Assembly (NCBI GenBank): GCA_003116975.1
Contig: BGKB01000221.1
Location: forward strand, 1-64,000
Direction of reading: 5' to 3'
DNA length: 64,000 bases
DNA from: Aurantiochytrium sp. KH105
Taxonomy: Eukaryota; Sar; Bigyra; Thraustochytrida; Thraustochytriidae
Part shown: in pieces, positions 32,901 through 41,434 of the stretch
Position numbering within the stretch: the first letter of the stretch is position 1
How the letters are laid out: each line of letters opens with the position of its first letter
Made by a program: the position numbers and the translations under genes
Notes under the pieces: generated by a model
The model's database searches: none
What the model saw: only the letters and a program-made list of their open reading frames with translations
What the model was told of the DNA's origin: nothing

Positions 32901-33288
32901 ACGATGTCTGTTGCTGCTGTTGCTGCTGTTGCTGCTGTTGCTGCTGCGATTGAGCTTGCGATTGGCTGCGATGCTGAGGCAAGTCATTTGCGCTTTCACG
33001 GGCGTTGACGGAACGAGAAGCGCATTCAGCCTCGGTGTCCTCACGGATGTCGCGGCCCTCCCAATATCCTGTACCAGAAAATCGGATCTGTAGCTCGGTG
33101 GCTTTGGCGTCGTTCGAGTTCTGCAGCAGCTCTCGAAATAAAGTCAGCTCTGTCGAATACCTCGCCAGGATCTTATCAATCAAGCCACGCTGGTTTACCG
33201 TCACGGCTTCCTCGAAGCTCGTGCTGCTGCTGCCCTGCACACGAGCCTTCATCGTGCTCTGTTCTGCGCCGGACTGCTCTGCGCGCAC
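26929..33288 (-). CDS. Giant sacsin-type HATPase-domain protein (DUF3684-like) with HEXXH motif
   Basis: A 2119-aa frame with no intron. Residues about 30-200 form a GHKL/Hsp90-type ATPase domain as in sacsin: the N-box ELLQNSNDA (53-61) and the glycine box GFFGVGFYSVF (179-189). A poly-Gln run (about 115-127, encoded by CAG/CAA) with flanking Gln/Ser/Arg low complexity is inserted between these motifs. The large middle region matches the style of fungal DUF3684 proteins. Two Cys pairs (CDWCGN and CSRC) could bind zinc. Around residues 1580-1850 the chain is Ala/Ser/Pro/Gln low complexity. Near the end is HELAHN (His2069, Glu2070, His2073) followed by His/Asp residues, a zinc-peptidase-like HEXXH. 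Probably a chaperone-like or self-processing protein; function not established. Confidence 0.85.
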   Translation of the reverse strand: MRAEQSGAEQSTMKARVQGSSSTSFEEAVTVNQRGLIDKILARYSTELTLFRELLQNSNDAKATELQIRFSGTGYWEGRDIREDTEAECASRSVNARESANDLPQHRSQSQAQSQQQQQQQQQQQQQTSSAQTRRRPKSEEELSFTGLRLCNNGMVFRDEDWKRIKSIADGNPDETKVGFFGVGFYSVFSLSDEPTVLSGAKALSFHWKKDALFVTHGAPPAARVDDCEEDKVLFDMVEKNWTIFDLPVRDDPPRPKLPSPKEMADFLVRCLTFTTTLELVEVYYDGRLALSVGRESSQSIVPMKADAQARMPQGSMFHYQDARTEPLRYAIQHHDRPKPIVVEMMRVLSSFSVHVDEKFRAAMFRVTKKNPPRKVGVQLIFDAGKALQVSATAASWKALESFSPASARGGHFFIGSGITQQTTGSKCHCNAPFMPTMERNSMDLSDITLATWNRALLWATGFLQRLTFEHLCYQAKDLGSAAATPETGSKQDSTAFARGSPSAASSSGSPAGAASGAGSTNALRHGKLESLFRAYDDDHAVQNQTNGSALDLTQKRRIDVLSAMGTFAMKETTPVQQVGDIVLAGFYNAMSEAPPVWTTTGLRRATHARIKDRTGLHEIVYKAASIVDLPSELPGHGDEAQSSNARSSVADVLAKQAKSALGFFSSFMGSEASEGGSAAQNSRKTDAPTKESLATLCKRFVQELQRRRLLRELDVRDLALELQARSLQDDAEVIKLLRWLLAREQTLRQLREEAAADRVTCFCDWCGNRIAVTVESLKREIRRQQEAERSQGFFSRVTASLTGGVAENVRVLLECSRCQQVSLISPAEVISSLSQVQTATSVPNAKLLQLARMDDGTKLSSFSLYVGATLLKRINSSSEKGMPARLEASFWASSRAKRNVLPVTISQEFKDADLRSGVLAQWLKPLAWSDWSATCIETARKAPLESSTMDDANVSDAGSIEKVSLENLAIVSNVLRVVAFALYNNEIRNGDDTIVVSSLMEAECMPVRSRQLMRPSKTYLGAEATGGFSALPVAALCEALEDGTFHVNDAVPRDAAVIRLLKMLGVKQHVDLAFVFEEFNKGLLGWNRQEILHYIASMRGKLDDSEMKRLRKMCFLPKVEIRADGSAHPSLQSFSGSTLHFASKEIAALQVPMVYAIVEEGLPFGLSQVQGQSQGQEQGTDNSEAKQGRPQRTFFDVNAEKIGNATQLLLKDLGVRAHPDLDVVLTRAASIQDKEVRQAALWYLVRHFEEFRNVYTTRVRVAFVPCTDGKLYHPLRCFTNQSVALLSSPCVDENLLPIKYARLLGVRENPSSEEIAQALARSPPDPQRASDVFAFVAGLLPSMQRSHLHELSKRAIVPLSSDTDQATADSFRYVAPGTIYFRPRAQARGKYEGLFPYVRYESDAANMFLRAVGVRDEPTVDELASLLSDSDQAARHLERVGTDGYLQVLRVLAVELASISSSTLRRMSRAKCLLGVRSVDSKMDLSEPSSNPSEEEIIESETECVTYHLESPRRIYINDHAVMYRIFDPLVAPPEDIFEALYHKLGSQTLSSAVAVRTQFSTPYSVTQTTQELESKIRRRVQLFFFKRRRSDFTSDADKWLSVFNTQSKHFVYEVPRIARSLMLDNVQKMISCTAYAVNGSRGRMLLVTSKTSVSECAAELCDVLLGKSTLNDKLLWSTILQSSDQQLRDQGFPVARKMNNPAIAVAAAAAAATQAAAGISSSAVSAAAPAAAPTAAESQAAKSSNLENGSAADSKTPLSKKENLTSATSEGAKTGTGAESAAAPKQVTTPAPTPAPPTPSGPSPPAALQKRRSLRGLLSSVMPKANAANAASLAKAAAASGIDAKTLQSMMSSPNSESGTTGGSASGNAQAQAQTRAQAQAQGAQQQQLQPGGGSGQADPLVNRDFRMQALQSGLNRCSPGGGAPVIQSEAGQRVMAPMLDDLHEHNLVRVPIQFAGMDCYVENGAGDPKIYQLRSVEATAFAQLLLGISKHVFGLRSASICHLYYHFEGQTAAFNRGGALYFNFYVFLRQLEVSQWDVHTLVGSDMQPRFVLPPAAVIDWFGVFGHELAHNHKGDHDAEFSHWMMMYLTTFVESLSAHLDNVRQAINLQEMPRGLE
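32905..32947 (-). repeat. Poly-Gln encoding CTG/TTG run
   Basis: In-frame trinucleotide run (CAG/CAA on the coding strand) coding about 13 consecutive Gln within the ATPase domain of the giant protein. Confidence 0.9.
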
Positions 33289-33797
33289 CGAAAATATAGC
33301 TCAAACAAGGTCTACGAAGGGTTCGTTCACTCGCGGCTTACGGTGTGCCCCACGATAGCGTGGGGGAAATAGCGGCAGGTCACGCACGCGCAGCGCGCAG
33401 ACGCCGCGTTGAACCCTCTGGAGAGTGAGCGAGAGAGTGCTTGTCTGATGGGCTCCTTGCTTCGCCAGATTTTTATTATTATTCGACAGATGTATTCTGA
33501 AAACTCTAAAAGTTCTACAAGTTCTCAACGGATAAGGTTGACTACGGTTTGGTCTCTCTCTAGCGCTTGGGCTTCTTCTCGTTCATCATCATTCCATCAT
33601 CATCATCACCTTCATCATCAATACCTAGCATCAGATAGTAGTGACGTCTCCTTCCTCTTTTGCTGTTAGGAATACAAGGCATGCAGGTTGCTCCCCTTCA
33701 GGCAACGTTCGCGTGAAGATCGTAGAAGTACCATCGCATCGTGAAAACGCGCGTCTGGGGCGCGCGCGAAGGAAAAAAGAATTCATAGAAGAGCAGG
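33289..33797. other. Divergent promoter spacer
   Basis: About 510 bp between the giant protein (-) and the EF-hand/WD40 gene (+). It contains a CAT-rich stretch near 33585-33625. No gene was seen. Confidence 0.55.
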
Positions 33798-36700
33798 ATG
33801 GCCTCGAAAATGCGTCTCCAGCTTGGCGGCAACGGAGAGGAAAAGGACGCCGAGACGCTCGAAAACAGGGCATCAAGAGTCACGTTTTCGTCTGCGGCAA
33901 GCGCAACGACATCTAGAAGCGAAAATGACAGCGATGATGAAAGTAGTGGCCAAGGGGAGGAAGACGATGACGATAGTTTAGATGGAAAGAGCGACGCGAG
34001 CACGCGTTTGCTGCGCAAGCACAGCTATTTATCTCCGCGTTCGCAATGTGCAATGATTAAAGCATACACGCAAAGTCTTGTGGAGAAAATTATGAAGCAT
34101 CTCGATTTCGAAACCATGGCAAAGTTGCAAAACGACTTTAACACGATCGGAGACGGTGAGGTGGATTTAGCGCAGTTTGTTAACATCATGAAATGCCATC
34201 TGCCTCGGATGTGCGAGGGAGATCTTTGCGAGCTTTTCCAGGAAATCGACGTGAACGGAGACGGAACGATGGAGTGGGACGAGCTGACGGCTTTCATTGT
34301 TGAAAAGTCGACCGTGTTCACCACCGATCAAACTTCCGGAAGTGTTGCGGCAGATAACTACATGGTCCCCTTCAAATATGTCCCAGACTTGGAGGACAAC
34401 CGACCAACAGAGGAAAATGCAGTCAAGCACATGCTTTACATTGACGAACTTGACACCGTCGCTATTTTGCGAAACCATACGAAAACTATTCATTTGTACG
34501 ACGCGCAAGACTTTTCCAGCTCGCTTGGGAGACTCCAAGGGTACAAGGGTATCCCGATTTGCGCGGAATACGTCAAGAGCAACGTGCGACGAGGCTCGCG
34601 ATTGGTTCCCGGCGCACTTGCAACAGCCTGCTCAAACTCTACGATTTGTCTCTGGGATCTGGCCCCTGGCGAGCGCCAATTTTCCGTCAAGTCTTCGTGG
34701 CCCACTCCGCATGTGCAGGCGGCCCTTTGTTGGGTCGATCGACATCGCATGCTCTTTAGTGCTAGTGTTATGGGTCTTGTACACGCATGGAACGTGGACG
34801 CCCGAACCGAAACAGCTTGCATACCCAATGCTCACAAGGACATTGCTAGCTGTCTAGTTCATCTCGATGACCTCGACTGCATTGCCTCGGGCGGGATGGA
34901 CTCGCAGGTGTACATTTGGGATTTACACATGTGCGCGAAGCGACAGCGGCTCTCTGGTCACGAAAATGGTGTCTACGCGGCAATGTTCAACAAAGAGCAT
35001 CAGCTGCTCGTCACGGGAGGTATCGATCACGAGGCGTACGTGTGGACACCGTTTTCGGCGACGCTGACATACCGACTCAAAGGTCATCAGGACTCTCTCG
35101 TGGACATTCGCGGGGTCCCAGGTTCGGCGCATGAAATTGTCACGGGTGACGCCAGCGGCACCTTTAAAATGTGGGATTTGCGAACGTTTCGGTGTCTACA
35201 GACCTTCACAGACGACCCTCCGCATCCTCTTGAAGGCATGTCTTCGTTTGTAATTGCACGAGGATTCGATATGCAGCAGGCTGAGCGGGAAAGAGAGCGC
35301 CAACGACAGCAGGAGCAACAGCAGCAACAGCAGCAGCAGCAAGGCAAGCGGCACTCGACGGGACTATCGACGACGAGCTGCAGTCCTGAGCAGAGCTCGC
35401 ACAAGGGCAATGTGGCCTCGTACATGAGTCGCGTCGTGGCGGGGGCTAGGTCTGTGGAACTTTTCGACCAGTGCGACCCTGTTACCGACATGGTCGCGGA
35501 AGACATGCCCGTCATCGCAGCCTGCATTAATACGGTCTCGCTAACCATCATCACCGCGACGGGACGCAGCGTCAAGGTGTGGGACCTTTTCACGGGCAAG
35601 CAGCTTCGTCGATTCGAGAATCTAATGTCGAGCGATGTGACCACCATGTGCATGGACGACAGACAGCGTAAATTTCTGTTGGGAGATCACGCGGGTAACA
35701 TTCACGTGTTCAATTACACGACGGGGGCGCTCATGAAGACATTGGACCGCCATGCTGCAGAGGTCTCACAGATCATGTATTGCATTGGACACAAGGTAGT
35801 GCTTTCTGTGTCCTGGGACCGAACTGTCGTTCTCCATAGCGAGTTGGATCCTGATCGCGGCTTCAAGTTGCGAGAAATGGATCGTCTGTTCTTGCATGAG
35901 GGAGACATTTCGTGCACTGACTACAATGCAAAAGAGGCGCTCATTGCGACCGGATCATTGGACAAGTCTGTCAGGCTTTGGAATTTTGAAAGCGGGAAAC
36001 TGCACGGCAAGGTGTTTTGCTCGGCAGACTTGACATCCGTCCGCTTCGTTCCAGGGGCGCAATGTATAGTCGCGGCTGACCGCTTCGGTGTGCTGTCCTT
36101 TTGGACAGTTCCTTTGGTGGACCACGGCGGCGATGTTGAAATGGAGATTCCGAATTTGCGCCAGCAAGAAGGAGCGGAGAGCTCCGAGTTGAGCGTAGTT
36201 CTGAGCATGAAGTGGGACGAAGCCTCGGGTCTTCTTGTCACAGGAGACGAGTACGGATCCATTCGCACGCATCGAATCTCACGTTCAGCCACGAACGAGA
36301 TTCTCTGCGAGGAAGTCTGGACCCAGTCCAGCGCTCACGAGGATGGCATCACCTGCATCGACATTTCCACAAAATTACAACTCGTCGTCACGACGAGTTA
36401 TGACTGTGGCGTCAAAGCATTTGGACTCAAGAATGGCGCTCCTTACGGGTCTCTCATCACAGGCGCTGGACGCGGGATTGCGAGGAGCCCGTTTTGGAAT
36501 GTTCCGATCACGAGACCCGTGCTCGACGAGACTCTCAAGAGGTCGCAACGTCATCGCCGCACGTTGCAACTTGCCATGGCGCCTAAATTTGACGACGAGG
36601 AAGAAAAAGAAGTTAATGGCGAAGAGCAAAAGGATATAGCAGAGAACGAACGAATGGAATCCAAGAGAGATGGGGGAAAAGAAAGTGAGGCGAAGAACGC

Positions 36701-36890
36701 TGACGTTGAATTGGCACATCTCGATGCCGAGAGGCCAGGCAGCGATGAGCATGAGGGCAAGGATCGTCGAGAGGACTTATTGGGCGGAATTGTTGGTGCC
36801 AATGCTGATCAGGATGATGGAGCTACTCGCACTGACCCTAAAGAGGAGCGCCGCAAGCTTATCCGTGAACTTTTATCGGTTCCGTTCTGA
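33798..36890 (+). CDS. EF-hand and WD40-repeat protein, WDR49/WDR64-like
   Basis: A 1030-aa protein. Residues 1-75 are acidic and disordered. Residues about 85-172 form an EF-hand pair; the second loop DVNGDGTMEWDE (151-162) has canonical Ca2+ ligands Asp151, Asn153, Asp155 and Glu162, while the first (NTIGDGEVDL) is degenerate. Two arrays of WD40 repeats follow, with clear units such as GGMDSQVYIWDL, SGHENGVYAAMF, TGDASGTFKMWDL and TGSLDKSVRLWNF. A poly-Gln run of about 10 (35310-35345) separates the arrays. The C-terminal roughly 110 residues are a charged Glu/Lys tail. EF-hand followed by two WD40 domains is the architecture of WDR49/WDR64, axonemal proteins in ciliates and animals. Together with IFT56 it supports a flagellated life stage. 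Confidence 0.82.
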   Translation: MASKMRLQLGGNGEEKDAETLENRASRVTFSSAASATTSRSENDSDDESSGQGEEDDDDSLDGKSDASTRLLRKHSYLSPRSQCAMIKAYTQSLVEKIMKHLDFETMAKLQNDFNTIGDGEVDLAQFVNIMKCHLPRMCEGDLCELFQEIDVNGDGTMEWDELTAFIVEKSTVFTTDQTSGSVAADNYMVPFKYVPDLEDNRPTEENAVKHMLYIDELDTVAILRNHTKTIHLYDAQDFSSSLGRLQGYKGIPICAEYVKSNVRRGSRLVPGALATACSNSTICLWDLAPGERQFSVKSSWPTPHVQAALCWVDRHRMLFSASVMGLVHAWNVDARTETACIPNAHKDIASCLVHLDDLDCIASGGMDSQVYIWDLHMCAKRQRLSGHENGVYAAMFNKEHQLLVTGGIDHEAYVWTPFSATLTYRLKGHQDSLVDIRGVPGSAHEIVTGDASGTFKMWDLRTFRCLQTFTDDPPHPLEGMSSFVIARGFDMQQAERERERQRQQEQQQQQQQQQGKRHSTGLSTTSCSPEQSSHKGNVASYMSRVVAGARSVELFDQCDPVTDMVAEDMPVIAACINTVSLTIITATGRSVKVWDLFTGKQLRRFENLMSSDVTTMCMDDRQRKFLLGDHAGNIHVFNYTTGALMKTLDRHAAEVSQIMYCIGHKVVLSVSWDRTVVLHSELDPDRGFKLREMDRLFLHEGDISCTDYNAKEALIATGSLDKSVRLWNFESGKLHGKVFCSADLTSVRFVPGAQCIVAADRFGVLSFWTVPLVDHGGDVEMEIPNLRQQEGAESSELSVVLSMKWDEASGLLVTGDEYGSIRTHRISRSATNEILCEEVWTQSSAHEDGITCIDISTKLQLVVTTSYDCGVKAFGLKNGAPYGSLITGAGRGIARSPFWNVPITRPVLDETLKRSQRHRRTLQLAMAPKFDDEEEKEVNGEEQKDIAENERMESKRDGGKESEAKNADVELAHLDAERPGSDEHEGKDRREDLLGGIVGANADQDDGATRTDPKEERRKLIRELLSVPF

Positions 36891-37025
36891 GGAGAACAAT
36901 GAAAAATCGAAAAAGGTAAATTCGATGACTCTCTGGTAAAGGAATTTTCGACGTGTTTTCAGAATTTTATGACTTACACGAATGGTTGAAAAGAAAGTGA
37001 GTGAGGTGAGGAAACAAGTTGCGCG

Positions 37026-37928
37026 TCAGCAACCCTTGAAAACGGGCTTGCGTCCCTCTGCAAAGGCAGCCAGCGCCTCTTTAAAGTCCTCCGAATCGTT
37101 TAAAGGGAAGCGGTGCTCATCAGAAAGCAAGGCGTGGTCCTTGAAGGACATATCGAGTCCCTGGTCGATGACAATACGCGCAGCTTTGACGCCGAGAGGT
37201 CCCATTTTGCTAATGTGCGCACCAAGGTCCATAGCCGTCTGCACCGTTTGCTCGGCACCTTTGGCAACCCGGTTGGCAAGGCCAAGCTCGAAGGCCTCTT
37301 GCCCATCGAAGCGGCGGCTCGTTAGAATAAGGTCTCTGGCGACCGCGGGGCCGACAATCCGCGGCAAAAGTACAGTGCCCATGGCGCCCGGAAAGATGCC
37401 AAGAGCCGTCTCCGGCAGACAGAGTGTGGACTCTGCCTGAACGACACGCAAATCACAGGCGAGGGACATCTCGATACCCCATCCAAAGGCATAGCCAGTG
37501 ATGGCAGCAATGGTAGGTCGTGACATGGCTCGCGTCGCCAAAACGGAGTCTCTGGCAAGTCGCATGTAGCTCGCAGCTTGCTCCTTGGTGTGGTGTTTGC
37601 TATCTTTGAGGTCTCGGCCCGTACTGAAGGCACGCCCTCCCTCTCCAGTAAGTACAACGGCAAGTACAGAATCCTCCAGAGCCTTGTCCAGTTTGAGCAG
37701 GGCATCTCCCATCTCAAAGCTAAGAGCATTCATGCGCTCGGGCCTGTTAAAGCTCACCTTGGCGAGCTTGCCCTCCTCATAGAGCTCGACCTTGAGCTCG
37801 CTAGTCGCCGCCTTTGAGGTGACCACGGTCGTTGGTGCTGCCTGCGAAAGACACCGGACGAGGTGAAGTCGAGGCGCTACGCGAGGCGTCGTGCTTCTTG
37901 ACGCTCTGGCCAACATTTTCATCGTCAT
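37026..37928 (-). CDS. Enoyl-CoA hydratase/isomerase family protein, mitochondrial
   Basis: Crotonase-fold enzyme of 300 aa. The first 30 or so residues are rich in Arg, Ser and Ala and lack acids, a typical mitochondrial presequence. The fold begins at about residue 44 (ELKVELYEEG). Visible family blocks are NRPERMNALSFEM, TGEGGRAFSTGRDL (first oxyanion-hole strand), ITGYAFGWGIEMSLACDLR and LPETALGIFPGAMGT. The two Glu positions used for hydration are present as Glu153 and Glu173. The middle Gly of the usual GGG second oxyanion loop is Trp150, which is unusual. Family members hydrate 2-enoyl-CoA or isomerise, and some (AUH-like) act in leucine degradation; the exact substrate is unclear. It converges on the EF-hand/WD40 gene, 135 bp apart. 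Confidence 0.88.
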   Translation of the reverse strand: MTMKMLARASRSTTPRVAPRLHLVRCLSQAAPTTVVTSKAATSELKVELYEEGKLAKVSFNRPERMNALSFEMGDALLKLDKALEDSVLAVVLTGEGGRAFSTGRDLKDSKHHTKEQAASYMRLARDSVLATRAMSRPTIAAITGYAFGWGIEMSLACDLRVVQAESTLCLPETALGIFPGAMGTVLLPRIVGPAVARDLILTSRRFDGQEAFELGLANRVAKGAEQTVQTAMDLGAHISKMGPLGVKAARIVIDQGLDMSFKDHALLSDEHRFPLNDSEDFKEALAAFAEGRKPVFKGC

Positions 37929-39096
37929 GACTATCTTGCACGCGCTGCTTACCGTGCGAGCTCGACGACGTAGCTGTCTTTGCGTGGCCTTGCGGCACCT
38001 TGTTGGTTGATCCCCTGACGCGAGGCGACGGCCGTACTCGTGGTAGCGTTCTGCCTGGCTTGCCCGATCTTTGCGCTCACATGTTTTATGAGCAAGGCAA
38101 GGCTTGCAAGGCTAGGTAGGCTAGGTTATGAAGGAAGGAAAACTGCGTCGGTCGGACAACGCTGTTTGGGTTGGACCGAGATACTACTATACTTTGATGT
38201 CGCATGCCAATGTCGCATGCCGTTGCATGTGTGTACATGCATCATGCGTAAGCTATGCGACAGACCCATTGGCTACTGAGACCAATCCAAGCGCATGCTT
38301 ACGACACCTGACGCATGTTCATGCCCTGTCTGTCATTCGTCGGCTGAGTGTCATTTGATCAGAATTTTGCACATGAACTGCGCAAATATATCCTGTCAGA
38401 TTTGATTGTCGAACGCAGGACGCTTGGTGTATCGGCGAGTCTTGTTCACTGTTCAAAAGAGCTCTGGGAAAGATCGGTTACGCATGGCACTTGCGATTGC
38501 GAGCAGCAATTGTCTACCGATCGACATTTATTGATTGGATGAGGCATCGACCGAATTTCTATAGCTTATCACAAGCAAGTTCTTCGCCATCGTTTTGGGG
38601 TGTTGGCCCTTGGGATGATTCGTCAAGTCGACGCGAGAAATTCAGACCCCTGTCAATCCAAATCTTCTCTCTAGCACGCGTTCTTGTTCGTCTGCAACAG
38701 ACAGATCACTAACTCTTGCGCCCATCAATGTTCAATCAACTGAAAACTTTCGGCACCCTTGCTGCTTCTCTCTCTAGCTTCTTCACCACTTATCCCCTTG
38801 AGGATGGCGCTGCTGATCTCCTCGTCTCGTCAAAATTGACCCAGAATGCCTCGATCGATCGATTTGCCAACTCTTGCTAGCAAATCACATACTACATACA
38901 TACGGTGGTGAACTTCAAGTGGTCGAAGCAGCGCCGCCGCAGGCGAGGCAAGGCGAGGAGAGGCGAGGACGGCCGCTACGCGTCGGCCAGACGCGGCCTT
39001 GACCCTCTGCGGCTCCGTCTAGCGCGCACGCGCAACGCGAGCAAGCAGCAAACACGAGGCTAACCTAGCTAGCGGCTTGAAGGACTCCCCGAGACG
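37929..39096. other. Divergent promoter spacer
   Basis: About 1.17 kb between the hydratase (-) and the small membrane protein (+). It contains AAGGC/TAGGCTAGG-type short repeats near 38091-38120 and otherwise no recognised element. Small frames are not convincing. Confidence 0.5.
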
Positions 39097-39804
39097 ATGC
39101 CGCCTCAAACGGCGAGGACCGGGCTCGCGACGGCGACTACGACGCTGCCAGTGCTGCGACGAGGCACCAAGGCGCGAAGGCAGCTGAGCGCGGGCACCGA
39201 GACGCAGGCTTTCTCCGCGCTGAGCGAATCACAGGCGAACCTGAGCGCTCGCGAGGCCGAGACCTTGGGCGCCAAGAGCGCAGAGCCGGTGGCGGTGGCA
39301 GTACCTGAGGAACTTGAAGTTGAGCGTGAACGTGAAAATGCCGGCATTGCCAACGCGACAGCAGCACATGAGCTCGCGGTCTCGCACGCAGGATCCAAGT
39401 CGTCAGGAAAAGCAGTCACCTCTCGCAAATCCAAAGACAAGGGGAGTAGTAAAAAGAGCGCGGACGAAGTGGCTATTCCAATTGCGGGAAGCAGCAAGAG
39501 CAAGGGCAGATCATCCAAATCTAGAAGCAGCGGTGGCGGAGGGAGCAGCGGTGGCGGCGGCAATTGGCTCCGAGGAGCAATGCAGGACCTAATCGGTGGT
39601 CAAGATTCCACGATGGTCAAACTCCTCTTTCTTTTGAGTGCCGCGGTCTTTGCATACATTTTGCTCATGAGCATGCAACTTGTCTTCCAGGTGGCTCCGG
39701 TACAGCTTGCACCGACAGTTGACGAAAAGGCTGCAGCATCTGCAGCTGCAGCCGCTGCTGGAGCTGCTTCTGGGGGCGGAGATGGCGGCGGTGCTGAGGA
39801 TTAA
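39097..39804 (+). CDS. Single-pass membrane protein, low complexity, unknown
   Basis: A 235-aa protein I do not recognise. Residues 1-155 are Ala/Ser/Lys/Glu/Gly-rich, probably disordered and cytosolic. One strong hydrophobic segment lies at about residues 174-197 (LLFLLSAAVFAYILLMSMQL). The tail after it is about 38 residues of Ala/Gly/Asp, partly poly-Ala. The stretch just before the membrane segment (NWLRGAMQDLIGGQDSTMVK) is the most protein-like part and may be a conserved amphipathic motif. With no N-terminal signal, it could be inserted as a near-C-terminal anchor, but the tail is long for a true tail-anchored protein. It converges on ARPC1, 478 bp apart. Confidence 0.65.
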   Translation: MPPQTARTGLATATTTLPVLRRGTKARRQLSAGTETQAFSALSESQANLSAREAETLGAKSAEPVAVAVPEELEVERERENAGIANATAAHELAVSHAGSKSSGKAVTSRKSKDKGSSKKSADEVAIPIAGSSKSKGRSSKSRSSGGGGSSGGGGNWLRGAMQDLIGGQDSTMVKLLFLLSAAVFAYILLMSMQLVFQVAPVQLAPTVDEKAAASAAAAAAGAASGGGDGGGAED

Positions 39805-40282
39805 CGTGGGCGCAGATTTGCTGGTGTAAACAACGCAACAGGGGGCTCGCTATCTTTTTCGATTGCCAATGCTTTTTTTCGATAATTTTTCATTGTGATA
39901 AAATGTGCATCAGTTCGGGATGATCCTCTACGAGAACATGAATTGGCCTTGTGACCTTGAAAGATTGCTTTCTAGGCCTTTCATCATGATGAAATTCTTG
40001 ATGCCGCTCGCGACGCGTACGAATAAACAAGACTGTTACCGTGTGAAGGCAGTAGAGAAGAAGGGGAAAGGTGCCTGAGTACCTACAAGTAAGTTGGCAG
40101 GGCTTGCATTGCTACAGACAGAAATCGAATGAACATTGCACCATAAGCTCAAAAGTAGAAGTGGTAGCTAAGGAAAGGAAAGTTGAAAAAGAGGGATAAA
40201 TGATGCGAAGTGGAAGAGGGCAAGAGAGAAAGAGAAAAGAGAGAGAAAGAGAGAGAGGGAGAGAGGCAGCTGAGCACCCGCC
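39805..40282. other. Convergent 3' spacer
   Basis: About 480 bp, AT-richer, with a GA-rich run at about 40218-40266 immediately beyond the ARPC1 stop, and a partial TAGGCCT motif at 39973-39979. No gene was seen. Confidence 0.55.
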
Positions 40283-41434
40283 TTAGAGAGAAAGCTTGGA
40301 CACCTTACCCAAATCCGACGAGGTCCAAATGTTGATGCGGCCGTCAAGACCCGAGGTAGAAAAGGAGTCAATCTTGATCGAGTGCTGCGTATCAGAGTAG
40401 GGCTGGATGTCCGTAATGGCATTGTGATGGCGGGTCCAGAGATCTTGCGCGCCATCGTTGACCTCGGTGCCGCGCGTCGTCTTGTTGGCCCAAATGTTAC
40501 GGGCTGCGCTAAAGTTGGAGGCGGCCTTCTTGACGCTTGACGCGCCCCCCGAGCCCTTTTGATCGACGAAGCCAAGGCATTCAAACGCATTGCCCCTGCC
40601 AAGCTGGTAGATTTCAGGGTTGAACTCGTGCCCTGCGGCGACGACAACCTCGTCACTAAGAAACATCACCACCGAATTGGGCAGATGGCTCGACTTGAGG
40701 GTCTGGCACAAGGGGGAACCGGAGCCATCAAAGGTCACAAAGCTCACCGAAGAATCGTGGCCCACGAACGCAAGCCTGTCGCCGCTGGGCGAGAACGCGA
40801 CGTCGCTGACCCAGCCGTTTGAGGCATCAAACTCCGTGAGAAGGTCGCCGAAAGCGTGCTTGGAAGTGTCGCCCAGCACCGAGTCCACGCCCTGATCAAA
40901 GTCGGAAATGAAGGCGGAGAAAATGCGGCAGCGAAAGTCGGTGCTGCCCGTGGCGAGAAGCTGGCTGTTCGGATGCCAGGCGACGCTGGTGACAGTGGAC
41001 TTGTGCTTTTTGATCATTTTCGAGATCCACCAGTCGTTGTGGGTCTCGTAGTGGCAAACGGGGACGACCTTGGCGCCGCTCGCCACTGCAAACTTTTTGC
41101 CGTCGGGCGACCACTTCACATCAAGGGCGGCCCGATTGATGCGCAGAATGGACAGACTCGGCTTCCACTCGCCATTGCCGAGGGTCCACACGAAGGCGTT
41201 GCGGTCGTGCGAGCACGTGACGATCTTGTTATGGACAGGAGACCAGTCGATGGCCGTCACCACGAGGTCATGGCCGACGAGCTCGTGCTCCTTGACCCAC
41301 TGCGCGGGGTCCGGCTTGTCCGCGTCCTTGTAGATGAAGACCTTTTCCGAGTTTTCGCACACCGCGATGCGCTTGCGGTCCGGGCTCCACGCGTGGCACG
41401 TGATGCCCGTCGTGTTCACCTTGAGCAGCCCCAT
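40283..41434 (-). CDS. ARPC1: Actin-related protein 2/3 complex subunit 1 (p41-Arc)
   Basis: Seven-bladed WD40 protein of the Arp2/3 complex, which nucleates branched actin filaments. From the chosen ATG the protein is 383 aa, close to the family's roughly 370. Diagnostic segments are ITCHAWSPDRKRIAVCENSEKV near the start, HELVGHDLVVTAIDWSPVHNKIVTCSHDRNAFVW, LRINRAALDVKWSPDGKKFAVASGAK and the YETHNDWWISKMIKKHKSTVTSVAWHPN block. The C-terminus (SGLDGRINIW) ends the last blade. An upstream in-frame ATG at 41752 would add 106 Arg/Ala-rich residues read from GC-rich leader sequence and is rejected. Confidence 0.97.
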   Translation of the reverse strand: MGLLKVNTTGITCHAWSPDRKRIAVCENSEKVFIYKDADKPDPAQWVKEHELVGHDLVVTAIDWSPVHNKIVTCSHDRNAFVWTLGNGEWKPSLSILRINRAALDVKWSPDGKKFAVASGAKVVPVCHYETHNDWWISKMIKKHKSTVTSVAWHPNSQLLATGSTDFRCRIFSAFISDFDQGVDSVLGDTSKHAFGDLLTEFDASNGWVSDVAFSPSGDRLAFVGHDSSVSFVTFDGSGSPLCQTLKSSHLPNSVVMFLSDEVVVAAGHEFNPEIYQLGRGNAFECLGFVDQKGSGGASSVKKAASNFSAARNIWANKTTRGTEVNDGAQDLWTRHHNAITDIQPYSDTQHSIKIDSFSTSGLDGRINIWTSSDLGKVSKLSL

